From positions 21,305,933 to 21,369,932 of the forward strand of contig OY282608.1 of assembly GCA_958298945.1 (NCBI GenBank): DNA of 64,000 nt, given 5' to 3'. Below, piece after piece: positions 42,301 to 56,029 of this stretch; the first letter of the stretch is position 1; each line of letters starts with the position of its first letter. A model generated the notes under the pieces. It saw only the letters and a list, made by a program, of their open reading frames with translations. It ran no database searches and was not told where the DNA came from. The position numbers were made by a program, and so were the translations under genes. This DNA is from Atherix ibis (lineage: Eukaryota; Arthropoda; Insecta; Diptera; Athericidae).

Positions 42301-42460
42301 CAACAAACCAACAAACCAACAAACCAACAAACCAACAAACCAAGTAACTAAAAAGCCAACAAACTAACAAACCAACAAGCCAACAAGCCAACAAACCAAC
42401 AAACCAACAAACCAACAAGCCAACAAACCAACAAACCAACAAACCAACAAACCAAGTAAC
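38641..42460. repeat. HOR pair L (offset 2593 bp)
   Basis: Positions 38641-39860 match 41234-42460. The stretch between the copies (39861-41233) is rich in 7-bp units: 39915, 40106, 40473, 40744, 40847, 40926 and 41045. Seven one-base losses predict an offset of 1 modulo 8, and 2,593 is 1 modulo 8. Confidence 0.82.
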
Positions 42461-42760
42461 CAAAAAGCCAACAAACTAACAAACCAACAAGCCAACAAGC
42501 CAACAAACCAACAAACCAACAAACCAACAACCAACAAACCAACAAACCAACAAACCAAGTAACCAAAAAGCCAACAAACTAACAAACCAATAAGCCAACA
42601 AGCCAACAAACCAACAAACCAACAAAGCAACAAGCCAACATGCCAACAAACCAACAAACCAACAAGCCAACAAACCAACAAACCAACAAGCCAACAAGCC
42701 GACAAACCAACAAACCAACAAACCAACAAACCAACAAACCAAGTAACCAAAAGCCAACAA
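41040..42760. repeat. Long-range duplication, copy 1 (partner 47620-49357)
   Basis: Matches 47620-49357 at 6,580-6,604 bp. Shared landmarks are the AGACAAC marker (41234 and 47830), CAAACTAA units (near 41684 and 48280), CCAAGTAA followed by CTAAAAAG (near 42343 and 48947), and 7-bp units at 42524/49128 and 42747/49351. The 4 modulo 8 remainder of 6,596 equals the twelve 7-bp units counted between 41234 and 47830. Confidence 0.85.
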
Positions 42761-43086
42761 ACTAACAAACCAACAAGCCAAAAAGCCAACAAACCAACAA
42801 ACCAACAAACCAACAAGCCAACAAACCAACAAACAAATAAACCAACAAACCAACAAACCAACAAACCAACAAACCAACAAACCAAGTAACCAAAAGCCAA
42901 CAAACTAACAAACCAACAAGCCAAAAAGCCAACAAACCAACAAACCAACAAACCAACAAGCCAACAAACCAACAAACAAATAAACCAACAAACCAACAAA
43001 CCAACAAACCAACAAACCAACAAACCAAAAAACCAACAAACCAACAAGCCAACAAGCCAACAAACCAACAAACTAACAAACCAAAA

Positions 43087-45380
43087 AGACAACAAACCAA
43101 CCAACCAACCAACCAACAAACCAACAAACCAACAAACCAACAAGTCAACAAACCAACAAACCAACAAACCAAGCAACCAAAAACCCAACAAACTAACAAA
43201 CCAACAAGCCAACAAGCCAACAAACCAACAAGCCAACAAACCAACAAACCAACAAAGCAACAAGCCAACAAGCCAACAAACCAACAAATCAACAAGCCAA
43301 CAAACCAACAAACCAACAAGCCAACAAGCCAATAAACCAACAAACCAAGTAACCAAAAAGCCAACAAACTAACAAACCAACAAGCCAACAAGCCAACAAA
43401 CCAACAAACCAACAAACCAACAAACCAACAAACCAACAAACCAACAAACCAACAAACCAACAAACCAACAAAACAACAAACCAAAAAACCAACAAACCAA
43501 CAAGCCAACAAGCCAACAAATCAACAAACTAACAAACCAACAAACAAACTAACCAACAAACCAACAAACAAACAAACCAACAAGCCAACAAGCCAACAAA
43601 CCAACAAACCAACAAGCCAACAAACCAACAAACCAACAAACCAAAAAAACAAAAAGCCAACAAACTAACAAACCAACAAGCCAACAAACCAACAAGCCAA
43701 CAAGCCAACAAACCAACAAACCAACAAAGCAACAAACCAACAAACCAACAAACCAACAAACCAACAAACCAACAAGCCAACAAACTAACAAACCAAAAAA
43801 CGAACTAGCCAACAAACCAACAAGCCAACAAGCCAACAAACAAACAAAACAACAAACCAACAAACCAAGTAACCAACAAGCCAACAAACCAACAAACCAA
43901 CAAACCAACAAACCAACAAAGCAACAAGCCAACAAGCCAACAAACCAACAAACCAACAAGCCAACAAGCCAACAAGCCAACAAACCAACAAGCCAACAAA
44001 CCAACAAACCAACAAACCAACAAACCAACAAGCCAACAAGCCAACAAACCAACAAACCAACAAGCCAACATACCAACAAACCAACAAACCAACAAACCAA
44101 CAAACCAAGTAACTAAAAAGCCAACAAACTAACAAACCAACAAGCCAACAAGCCAACAAACCAACAAACCAACAAACCAACAAGCCAACAAACCAACAAA
44201 CCAACAAACCAAGTAACCAAAAAGCCAACAAACTAACAAACCAACAAGCCAACAAGCCAACAAACCAACAAACCAACAAACCAACAACCAACAAACCAAC
44301 AAACCAACAAACCAAGTAACCAGAAAGCCAACAAACTAACAAACCAATAAGCCAACAAGCCAACAAACCAACAAACCAACAAAGCAACAAGCCAACAAGC
44401 CAACAAACCAACAAACCAACAAGCCAACAAACCAACAAACCAACAAACCAACAAACCAACAAACCAACAAACCAACAAACCAACAAACCAACAAACCAAA
44501 AAACCAACAAACCAACAAGCCAACAAGCCAACAAACCAACAAACTAACAAACCAAAAAGACAACAAACTAACAAACCAACAAGCCAACAAACCAACAAGC
44601 CAACAAGCCAACAAAATAAAAAACCAACAAAGTAACAAATCAACAAACCAACAAACCAACAAGCCAACAAGCCAACAAACCAACAAGCCAACAAGCCAAC
44701 AAACCAACAAACCAACAAACCAACAAACCAACAACCAAGTAAGCAACAAGCCAACAAACCAACAAACCAACAAGCCAACAAGCCAACAAACCAACAAACC
44801 AACAAGCCAACAAACCAACAAACCAACAAGCCAACAAACCAACAAACCAACAAACCAAAAAATCAACAAACCAACAAACCAACAAACCAACAAACCAACA
44901 AACCAACAAACCAACAAACCAATAAGCCAACAAACCACAAACCAACAAACCAACAAACCAAACAACGAAAAAGCCAACAAACCAACAAGCCAACAAGCCA
45001 ACAAACCAACAAACCAACAAAGCAACAAACCAACAAACCAACAAACCAACAAACCAACAAACCAAACAACGAAAAAGCCAACAAACCAACAAGCCAACAA
45101 GCCAACAAACCAACAAACCAACAAAGCAACAAACCAACAAACCAACAAACCAACAAACCAACAAACCAACAAGCCAACAAACTAACAAACCAACAAACGA
45201 ACTAGCCAACAAACCAACAAACCAACAAACCAACAAGCCAACAAACCAACAAACCAACAAACCAAAAAACCAACAAACCAACAAACCAACAAACCAACAA
45301 ACCAACAAACCAACAAACCAACAAGCCAACAAACCACAAACCAACAAACCAAACAACGAAAAAGCCAACAAACTAACAAA
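43087..45380. repeat. Array segment related to 41234-42460, then CCACAAA-rich
   Basis: The left part (to about 44.3 kb) follows 41234 onward at 1,853-1,869 bp. The right part introduces a different composition: 7-bp units CCACAAA (44935, 45334) and the pair CCAAACAA, CGAAAAAG (44958, 45062, 45349). That pair recurs at 49837, 60744 and 63501 and links this segment to the right end of the window. Confidence 0.78.
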
Positions 45381-45960
45381 CCAACAAGCCAACAAACCAA
45401 CAAGCCAAAAAGCCAACAAACCAACATACCAACAAAGCAACAAACCAACAAACCAACAAATCAACAAACCAACAAACCAACCAGCCAACAAACCAACAAA
45501 TTAACAAACCAACAACCGAACTAACCAACAAACCAACATGCCAACAAGCCCATAAACCAACAAACCAACAAACCAACAAACCAAGTAACCAAAAAGCCAA
45601 CAAACTAACAAACCAACAAGCCAACAAGCCAACAAACCAACAAACCAACAAACCAGCAAGCCAACAAACCAACAAACAAATAAACCAACAAACCAACAAA
45701 CCAACAAACCAACAAACCAACAAACCAAAAAACCAACAAACCAAAAAACCAACAAACCAAAAAACCAACAAACCAACAAGCCAACAAAGCAACAAACCAA
45801 CAAACTAACAAACCAACAAACGAACTAACCAACAAACCAACAAGCCAACAAGCCAACAAACCAACAAACCAACAAACCAACAAACCAACAAACTAAGTAA
45901 CCAACAAGCCAACAAGCCAACAAGCCAACAAACCAACAAACCAACAAGCCAACAAACCAA
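45380..45960. repeat. Long-range duplication, copy 1 (partner 50163-50745)
   Basis: Matches 50163-50745 at about 4,783 bp with scattered differences, such as CCCATAAA near 45549 against CCAACAAA. It contains CCAACATA, CCAACATG, CCAGCAAG and CAAATAAA units. The remainder 7 modulo 8 equals the nine 7-bp units counted between copies. Confidence 0.78.
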
Positions 45961-47619
45961 CAAACCAATAAACTAACAAACCAACAAACCAACAAACCAA
46001 CAAACCAACAAGGCAATAAACCAACAAACAAATAAGCCAATAAACCAACAAACCAACAAGCCAACAAACCAACAAACCAACAAACCAACAAACCAAGTAA
46101 CCAACAAGCCAACAAACCAACAAACTAACAAACCAACAAACGAACTAACCAACAAACCAACAAACCAACAAACCAACAAGCCAACAAGCCAACAAACCAA
46201 CAAACCAACAAGCCAACATACCAACAAACCAACAAACCAACAAACCAAGTAACTAAAAAGCCAACAAACTAACAAACCAACAAGCCAACAAGCCAACAAA
46301 CCAACAAACCAACAAACCAACAAGCCAACAAACCAACAAACCAACAAACCAAGTAACCAAAAAGCCAACAAACTAACAAACCAACAAGCCAACAAGCCAA
46401 CAAACCAACAAACCAACAAACCAACAAGCCAACAAACCAACAAACCAACAAACCAACAAACCAAGTAACCAAAAAGCCAACAAACTAACAAACCAACAAG
46501 CCAACAAGCCAACAAACCAACAAACCAACAAACCAACAACCAACAAACCAACAAACCAACAAACCAAGTAACCAAAAAGCCAACAAACTAACAAACCAAT
46601 AAGCCAACAAGCCAACAAACCAACAAACCAACAAAGCAACAAGCCAACAAGCCAACAAACCAACAAACCAACAAGCCAACAAACCAACAAACCAACAAGC
46701 CAACAAGCCGACAAACCAACAAACCAACAAACCAACAAACCAACAAACCAAGTAACCAAAAAGCTAACAAACTAACAAACCAATAGGTCAACAAGCCAAC
46801 AAACCAACAAACCAACAAAGCAACAAGCCAACAAGCCAACAAACCAACAAACCAACAAGCCAACAAACCAACAAACCAACAAGCCAACAAGCCAACAAAC
46901 CAACAAACCAACAAACCAACAAACCAACAAACCAAGTAACCAAAAGCCAACAAACTAACAAACCAACAAGCCAAAAAGCCAACAAACCAACAAACCAACA
47001 AACCAACAAGCTAACGAACCAACAAACAAATAAACCAACAAACCAACAAACCAACAAACCAACAAACCAACAACCAACAAACCAACAAACCAACAAACCA
47101 AGTAACCAAAAAGCCACCAAACTAACAAACCAATAAGCCAACAAGCCAACAAACCAACAAACCAACAAAGCAACAAGCCAACAAGCCAACAAACCAACAA
47201 ACCAACAAGCCAACAAACCAACAAACCAACAAGCCAACAAGCCAACAAACCAACAAACCAACAAACCAACAAACCAACAAACCAACAAACCAACAAGCCA
47301 ACAAGCCGACAAACCAACAAACCAAAAAACCAACAAACCAACAAGCCAACAAACTAACAAACCAAAAAGACAACAAACTAACAAACCAACAAGCCAACAA
47401 ACCAACAACCAACAAACCAACAAACCAACAAACCAAGTAACCAAAAAGCCACCAAACTAACAAACCAATAAGCCAACAAGCCAACAAACCAACAAACCAA
47501 CAAAGCAACAAGCCAACAAGCCAACAAACCAACAAACCAACAAGCCAACAAACCAACAAACCAACAAGCCAACAAGCCAACAAACCAACAAACCAACAAA
47601 CCAACAAACCAACAAACCA
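45961..47619. repeat. Array segment with five 7-bp units
   Basis: Ordinary array made of many short P1-bounded blocks. 7-bp units occur at 46533, 46940, 47067 and 47402; another at 47625 lies just beyond the right edge. Rare units include CCAATAGG then TCAACAAG near 46791 and CCAAAAAG followed by CCACCAAA near 47108 and 47443. Confidence 0.65.
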
Positions 47620-49357
47620 ACTAACCAAAAGCCAACAAACTAACAAACCAACAAGCCAAAAAGCCAACAAACCAACAAACCAACAAACCAACAAGCCAAC
47701 AAACCAACAAACAAATAAACCAACAAACCAACAAACCAACAAACCAATAAACCAACAAACCAACAAACCAAAAAACCAACAAACCAACAAGCCAACAAGC
47801 CAACAAACCAACAAACTAACAAACCAAAAAGACTACAAACCAACCAACCAACAAACCAACAAACCAACAAACCAACAAGTCAACAAACCAACAAACCAAC
47901 AAACCAAGCAACCAAAAACCCAACAAACTAACAAACCAACAAGCCAACAAGCCAACAAACCAACAAGCCAACAAACCAACAAACCAACAAAGCAACAAGC
48001 CAACAAGCCAACAAACCAACAAACCAACAAGCCAACAAACCAACAAACCAACAAGCCAACAAGCCAATAAACCAACAAACCAAGTAACCAAAAAGCCAAC
48101 AAACTAACAAACCAACAAGCCAACAAGCCAACAAACCAACAAACCAACAAACCAACAAACCAACAAATCAACAAACCAACAAACCAACAAACCAACAAAC
48201 CAACAAACCAAAAAACCAACAAACCAACAAGCCAACAAGTCAACAAATCAACAAACTAACAAACCAACAAACAAACTAACCAACAAACCAACAAACAAAC
48301 AAACCAACAAGCCAACAAGCCAACAAACCAACAAACCAACAAGCCAACAAACCAACAAACCAACAAACCAAAAAACCAAAAAGCCAACAAACTAACAAAC
48401 CAACAAGCCAACAAACCAACAAGCCAACAAGCCAACAAACCAACAAACCAACAAAGCAACAAACCAACAAACCAACAAACCAACAAACCAACAAACCAAC
48501 AAACCAACAAGCCAACAAACTAACAAACCAACAAACGAACTAGCCAACAAACCAACAAGCCAACAAGCCAACAAACAAACAAAACAACAAACCAACAAAC
48601 CAAGTAACCAACAAGCCAACAAACCAACAAACCAACAAACCAACAAACCAACAAAGCAACAAGCCAACAAGCCAACAAACCAACAAACCAACAAACCAAC
48701 AAGCCAACAAACCAACAAACCAACAAGCCAACAAACCAACAAACCAACAAACCAACAAACCAAAAAACCAACAAACCAACAAGCCAACAAGCCAACAAAC
48801 CAACAAACTAACAAACCAACAAACGAACTAACCAACAAACCAACAAACCAACAAACCAACAAGCCAACAAGCCAACAAGCCAACAAACCAACAAACCAAC
48901 AAGCCAACATACCAACAAACCAACAAACCAACAAACCAACAAACCAAGTAACTAAAAAGCCAACAAACTAACAAACCAACAAGCCAACAAGCCAACAAAC
49001 CAACAAACCAACAAACCAACAAGCCAACAAACCAACAAACCAACAAACCAACAAACCAAGTAACCAAAAAGCCAACAAACTAACAAACCAACAAGCCAAC
49101 AAGCCAACAAACCAACAAACCAACAAACCAACAACCAACAAACCAACAAACCAACAAACCAAGTAACCAAAAAGCCAACAAACTAACAAACCAATAAGCC
49201 AACAAGCCAACAAACCAACAAACCAACAAAGCAACAAGCCAACAAGCCAACAAACCAACAAATCAACAAGCCAACAAACCAACAAACCAACAAGCCAACA
49301 AGCCGACAAACCAACAAACCAACAAACCAACAAACCAACAAACCAAGTAACCAAAAG
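47620..49357. repeat. Long-range duplication, copy 2 (partner 41040-42760)
   Basis: Counterpart of 41040-42760. One visible difference is AGACTACAAA here at 47830 in place of AGACAACAAA. The copy ends at the 7-bp CCAAAAG unit (49351-49357). Confidence 0.85.
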
Positions 49358-50162
49358 CCAACAAACTAACAAACCAACAAGCCAAAAAGCCAACAAACCA
49401 ACAAACCAACAAACCAAAAAGCCAACAAACCAACAAACAAATAAACCAACAAACCAACTAACCAACAAACCAACAAGCCAACAAACCAAAAAACCAACAA
49501 AGTAACAAATCAACAAACAAACAAACCAACAAGCCAACAAGCCAACAACCCAACAAGCCAACAAGCCAACAAACCAACAAACCAACAAACCAACAAACCA
49601 ACAAACCAAGTAAGCAACAAGCCAACAAACCAACAAACCAACAAGCCAACAAGCCAACAAACCAACAAACCAACAAACCAACAAGCCAACAAACCAACAA
49701 ACCAACAAGCCAACAAACCAACAAACCAACAAACCAAAAAACCAACAAACCAACAAACCAACAAACCAACAAACCAACAAACCAACAAACCAACAAACCA
49801 ACAAGCCAACAAACCACAAACCAACAAACCAACAAACCAAACAACGAAAAAGCCAACAAACCAACAAGCCAACAAGCCAACAAACCAACAAACCAACAAA
49901 GCAACAAACCAACAAACCAACAAACCAACAAACCAACAAGCCAACAAACTAACAAACCAACAAACGAACTAGCCAACAAACCAACAAGCCAACAAGCCAA
50001 AAAACAAACAAAACAACAAACCAACAAACCAAGTAACCAACAAGCCAACAAACCAACAAGCCAACAAACCAACAAACCAACAAGCCAACAAACCAACAAA
50101 CCAACAAGCCAACAAACCAACAAACCAACAAGCCAACAAACCACAAACCAACAAACTAACAA

Positions 50163-50745
50163 ACCAACAAGCCAACAAACCAACAAGCCAAAAAGCCAAC
50201 AAACCAACATACCAACAAAGCAACAAACCAACAAACCAACAAATCAACAAACCAACAAACCAACAAGCCAACAAACCAACAAATTAACAAACCAACAACC
50301 GAACTAACCAACAAACCAACATGCCAACAAGCCAACAAACCAACAAACCAACAAACCAACAAACCAAGTAACCAAAAAGCCAACAAATTAACAAACCAAC
50401 AAGCCAAGAAGCCAACAAACCAACAAACCAACAAACCAGCAAGCCAACAAACCAACAAACAAATAAACCAACAAACCAACAAACCAACAAACCAACAAAC
50501 CAACAAACCAACAAACCAAAAAACCAACAAACCAAAAAATCTACAAACCAACAAACCAACAAAGCAACAAACCAACAAACTAACAAACCAACAAACGAAC
50601 TAACCAACAAACCAACAAGCCAACAAGCCAACAAACCAACAAACCAACAAACCAACAAACCAACAAACCAACAAACTAAGTAACCAACAAGCCAACAAAT
50701 CAACAAGCCAACAAGCCAACAAACCAACAAACCAACAAGCCAACA
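50163..50745. repeat. Long-range duplication, copy 2 (partner 45380-45960)
   Basis: Counterpart of 45380-45960. It has a CCAAGAAG unit near 50404 and a CTACAAA-containing unit near 50540 that the partner lacks. Confidence 0.76.
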
Positions 50746-51024
50746 AACCAACAAAACAATAAACTAACAAACCAACAAACCAACAAACCAACAAACCAAC
50801 AAGGCAACAAACCAACAAACAAATAAACCAACAAACCAACAAACCAACAAGCCAACAAACCAACAAACCAACAAACCAACAAACCAAGTAACCAACAAGC
50901 CAACAAACCAACAAACCAACAAGCCAACAAGCCAACAAACCAACAAACCAACAAGCCAACAAACCAACAAACCAACAAGCCAACAAACCAACAAACCAAC
51001 AAACCAAAAAACCAACAAACCAAC

Positions 51025-52142
51025 AAACCAACAAACCAACAAACCAACAAGCCAACAAACCAACAAACCAACAAAACAAGTAAACAAAAAGCCATCAAAC
51101 TAACAAACCAACAAGCCAACAAGGCAACAAACCAACAAACCAACAAACCAACAAACCAACAAAGTAACAAACCAACAAACCAACAAACCAACAAGCCAAC
51201 AAGCCAACAAGCCAACAAACCAACAAATTAACAAACCTACAAACGAACTAACCAACAAACCAACAAGCCAACAAGCCAACAAACCAACAAACCAACAAAC
51301 CAACAAACCAACAAACCAACAAACCAACAAACCAAGTAACCAAAAAGCCAACAAACCAACAAACCAACAAGCCAACAAGCCAACAAACCAACAAACCAAC
51401 AAGCCAACAAACCAACAAACCAACAAGGCAACAAACCAACAAACCAACAAACCAAAAAACCAACAAACCAACAAACCAACAAACCAACAAACCAACAAAC
51501 CAACAAGTCAACAAACCAACAAACCAACAAACCAACAAACCAAGCAACCAAAAAGCCAACAAACTAACAAACCAACAAACCAACAAACCAACAAACCAAC
51601 AAGCCAACAAACCAACAAACCAACAAAACAAGTAAACAAAAAGCCATCAAACTAACAAACCAACAAGCCAACAAGGCAACAAACCAACAAACCAACAAAC
51701 CAACAAACCAACAAAGTAACAAACCAACAAACCAACAAACCAACAAGCCAACAAGCCAACAAGCCAACAAACCAACAAATTAACAAACCTACAAACGAAC
51801 TAACCAACAAACCAACAAGCCAACAAGCCAACAAACCAACAAACCAACAAACCAACAAACCAACAAACCAACAAACCAACAAACCAAGTAACCAAAAAGC
51901 CAACAAACCAACAAACCAACAAGCCAACAAGCCAACAAACCAACAAACCAACAAGCCAACAAACCAACAAACTAACAAGGCAACAAACCAACAAACCAAC
52001 AAACCAAAAAACCAACAAACCAACAAACCAACAAACCAACAAACCAACAAACCAACAAGTCAACAAACCAACAAACCAACAAACCAACAAACCAAGCAAC
52101 CAAAAAGCCAACAAACTAACAAACCAACAAACCAACAAACCA
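51025..52142. repeat. Two tandem copies of a 552-bp unit
   Basis: Copies lie at 51025-51576 and 51577-52142 (69 units). Shared rare units are ACAAGTAA then ACAAAAAG then CCATCAAA (near 51074 and 51626), GTAACAAA, TTAACAAA, CCTACAAA followed by CGAACTAA (51236 and 51788), and CCAAGCAA. One visible change is CTAACAAG near 51971 against CCAACAAG in copy 1. Confidence 0.9.
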
Positions 52143-54599
52143 ACAAGCCAACAAACCAACAAACCAACAAAGCAACAAGCCCACAAGCCAACAAACCAAC
52201 AAACCAACAAGCCAACAAACCAACAAACCAACAAGCCAACAAGCCAACAAACCAACAAACCAAGTAACCAAAAAGCCAACAAACTAACAAACGAACAAGC
52301 CAACAAGCCAACAAACCAACAAACCAACAAACCAACAAGCCAACAAGCCAACAAACCAACAAACCAACAAGCCAACAAACCAACAAACCAACAAACCAAA
52401 AAACCAAAAAGCCAACAAACTAACAAACCAACAAGCCAACAAACCAGCAAGCCAACAAGCCAACAAACCAACAAACCAACAAACCAAAAAACCAACAAAC
52501 CAACAAACCAACAAACCAACAAACCAACAAGCCAACAAACTAACAAACCAACAAACGAACTAACCAACAAACCAACAAGCCAACAAGCCAACAAACCAAC
52601 AAAACAACAAACCAACAAACCAAGCAACCAACAAGCCAACAAACCAACAAACCAGCAAACCCAGTAACCAAAAAGCCAACAAACTAACAAACCAACAAGC
52701 CAACAAGCCAACAAACCAACAAGCCAACAAACCAACAAACCAACAAAGCAACAAGCCAACAAGCCAACAAATCAACAAACCAACAAGCCAACAAACCAAC
52801 AAACCAACAAGCCAACAAGCCAACAAACCAACAAACCAACAAACCAAGTAACCAAAAAGCCAACAAACTAACAAACCAACAAGCCAACAAGCTAACAAAC
52901 CAACAAACCAACAAACCAACAAGCCAACAAACCAACAAACAAATAAACCAACAAACCAACAAACCAACAAACCAAGAAACCAACAAACCAAAAAACCAAC
53001 AAACCAACAAGCCAACGAGCCAACAAACCAACAAAATAACAAACCAACAAACGAACTAACCAACAAACCAACAAACCAACAAACCAACAAGCCAACAAGC
53101 CAACAAACCAACAAACCAACAAGCCAACAAACCAACAAACCAACAAACCAACAAAACAACAAACCAACAAACCAAGTAACTAAAAAGCCAACAAACTAAC
53201 AAACCAACAAGCCAACAAGCCAACAAACCAACAAACCAATAAAGTAACAAACCAACAAACCAACAAACCAACAAGCCAACAAGCCAACAAACCAATAAAC
53301 TAACAAACCTACAAACGAACTAACCAACAAACCAACAAGCCAACAAGCCAACAAGCCAACAAACCAACAAACCAACAAACCAACAAACCAACAAACAAAG
53401 TAACCAACAAGCCAACAAACCAACAAACCAACAAACCAACAAGGCAACAAGCCAACAAACCAACAAACCAACAAACCAACAAACCAACAAGGCAACAAAC
53501 CAACAAACCAACAAACCAACAAACCAAAAAACCAACAAACCAACAAACCAACAAACAAACAAACCAACAAACCAACAAACCAACAAACCAACAAGTCAAC
53601 AAACCAACAAACCAACAAACCAACAAACCAAGCAACCAAAAAGCCAACAAACTAACAAACCAACAAGCCAACAAGCCAACAAACCAACAAGCCAACAAAC
53701 CAACAAAGTAACAAGCCAACAAGCCAACAAACCAACAAACCAACAAGCCAACAAACCAACAAACCAACAAGCCAACAAGCCAATAAACCAACAAACCAAG
53801 TAACCAAAAAGCCAACAAACTAACAAACCAACAAGCCAACAAGCCAACAAACCAACAAACCAACAAACCAACAAACCAACAAACCAACAAACCAACAAAC
53901 CAACAAACCAAAAAACCAACAAACCAACAAGCCAACAAGCCAACAAATCAACAAACTAACAAACCAACAAACAAACTAACCAACAAACCAACAAACCAAC
54001 AAACCAACAAGCCAACAAGCCAACAAACCAACAAACCAACAAGCCAACAAACCAACAAACCAACAAACCAAAAAACCAAAAAGCCAACAAACTAACAAAC
54101 CAACAAGCCAACAAACCAACAAGCCAACAAGCCAACAAACCAACAAACCAACAAAGCAACAAACCAACAAACCAACAAACCAACAAACCAACAAACCAAC
54201 AAGCCAACAAACTAACAAACCAACAAACGAACTAACCAACAAACCAACAAGCCAACAAGCCAACAAACCAACAAAACAACAAACCAACAAACCAAGTAAC
54301 CAACAAGCCAACAAACCAACAAACCAACAAACCAACAAACCAAAAAGCCAACAAACCAACAAACCAACAAGCCAACAAACCAACAAACCAACAAACCAAA
54401 AAACCAACAAACCAACAAACCAACAAACCAACAAACCAACAAACCAACAAACCAACAACCCAACAAACCAACAAACCAACAAACCAAGTAACCAAAAAGC
54501 CAACAAACTAACAAACCAACAAGCCAACAAACCAACAAGCTAACAAGCCAACAAACCAACAAACCAACAAAGCAACAAACCAACAAACCAACAAACCAA
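52143..54599. repeat. Array segment related to the 30-35 kb family
   Basis: Ordinary array with no 7-bp unit that I found. It shares CCTACAAA with CGAACTAA (53308), CCAAGCAA, GTAACAAA and CCAATAAG with the 30-35 kb segment and the 51-kb tandem pair. Units GGCAACAAG and CAAAGTAA near 53400-53490 resemble 34730-34830. Confidence 0.65.
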
Positions 54600-55700
54600 C
54601 AAGCCAACAAACTAACAAACCAACAAACCAACAAACCAAGTAACCAAAAAGCCAACAAACTAACAAACCAACAAGCCAACAAGCCAACAAACCAACAAGC
54701 CAACAAACCAACAAACCAACAAAGCAACACGCCAACAAGCCAACAAACCAACAAACCAACAAGCCAACAAACCAACAAACCAACAAACCAAGTAACCAAA
54801 AAGCCAACAAACTAACAAACCAACAAGCCAACAAGCTAACAAACCAACAAACCAACAAACCAACAAGCCAACAAACCAACAAACAAATAAACCAACAAAC
54901 CAACAAACCAACAAACCAAGAAACCAACAAACCAAAAAACCAACAAACCAACAAGCCAACAAGCCAACAAGCCAACAAGCCAACAAACCAACAAACTAAC
55001 AAACCAACAAACGAACTAACCAACAAACCAACAAACCAACAAAACAACAAGCCAACAAGCCAACAAACCAACAAACCAACAAGCCAACAAACCAACAAAC
55101 CAACAAACCAACAAACCAACAAACCAAGTAACCAAAAATCCAACAAACTAACAAACCAACAAGCCAACAAGCCAACAAACCAACAAACCAACAAACCAAC
55201 AAACCAACAAACCAAGTAACCAAAAAGCCAACAAACTAACAAACCAATAAGCCAACAAGCCAACAAACCAACAAACCAACAAAGCAACAAGCCAACAAGC
55301 CAACAAACCAACAAACCAACAAGCCAACAAACCAACAAACCAACAAGCCAACAAGCCAACAAACCAACAAACCAACAAACCAACAAACCAAGTAACCAAA
55401 AGCCAACAAACTAACAAACCAACAAGCCAAAAAGCCAACAAACCAACAAACCAACAAGCCAACAAACCAACAAACCAAAAAACCAACAAACCAACAAACC
55501 AAAAAACCAACAAACCAACAAGCCAACAAGCCAACAAACCAACAAACTAACAAACCAACAAACGAACTAACCAAAAAACCAAAAAGGCAACAAACCAACA
55601 AGCCAACAAACCAACAAACCAAAAAACCAACAAACCAACAAACCAAAAAACCAACAAACCAACAAGCCAACAAGCCAACAAACCAACAAACCAACAAGCC
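54600..55700. repeat. Duplication O, copy 1 (partner 58350-59459)
   Basis: Matches 58350-59459 at 3,751-3,775 bp. Shared markers are CTAACAAA after CCAACAAG (54836 and 58611), CCAAGAAA, motif P2 (54996 and 58755) and the 7-bp CCAAAAG (55396 and 59155). It is thus a third copy of part of the 2.77-kb HOR at the right end. Confidence 0.83.
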
Positions 55701-56029
55701 AACAAACCAACAAACCAACAAACCAACAAAACAACAAACCAACAAACCAAGTAACTAAAAAGCCAACAAACTTACAAACCAACAAGCCAACAAGCCAACA
55801 AACCAACAAACCAACAAACCAATAAAGTAACAAACCAACAAACCAACAAACCAACAAGCCAACAAGCCAACAAACCAACAAATTAACAAACCTACAAACG
55901 AACTAACCAACAAACCAACAAGCCAACAAGCCAACAAGCCAACAAACCAACAAACCAACAAACCAACAAACCAACAAACCAACAAACAAAGTAACCAACA
56001 AGCCAACAAACCAACAAACCAACAACCCA

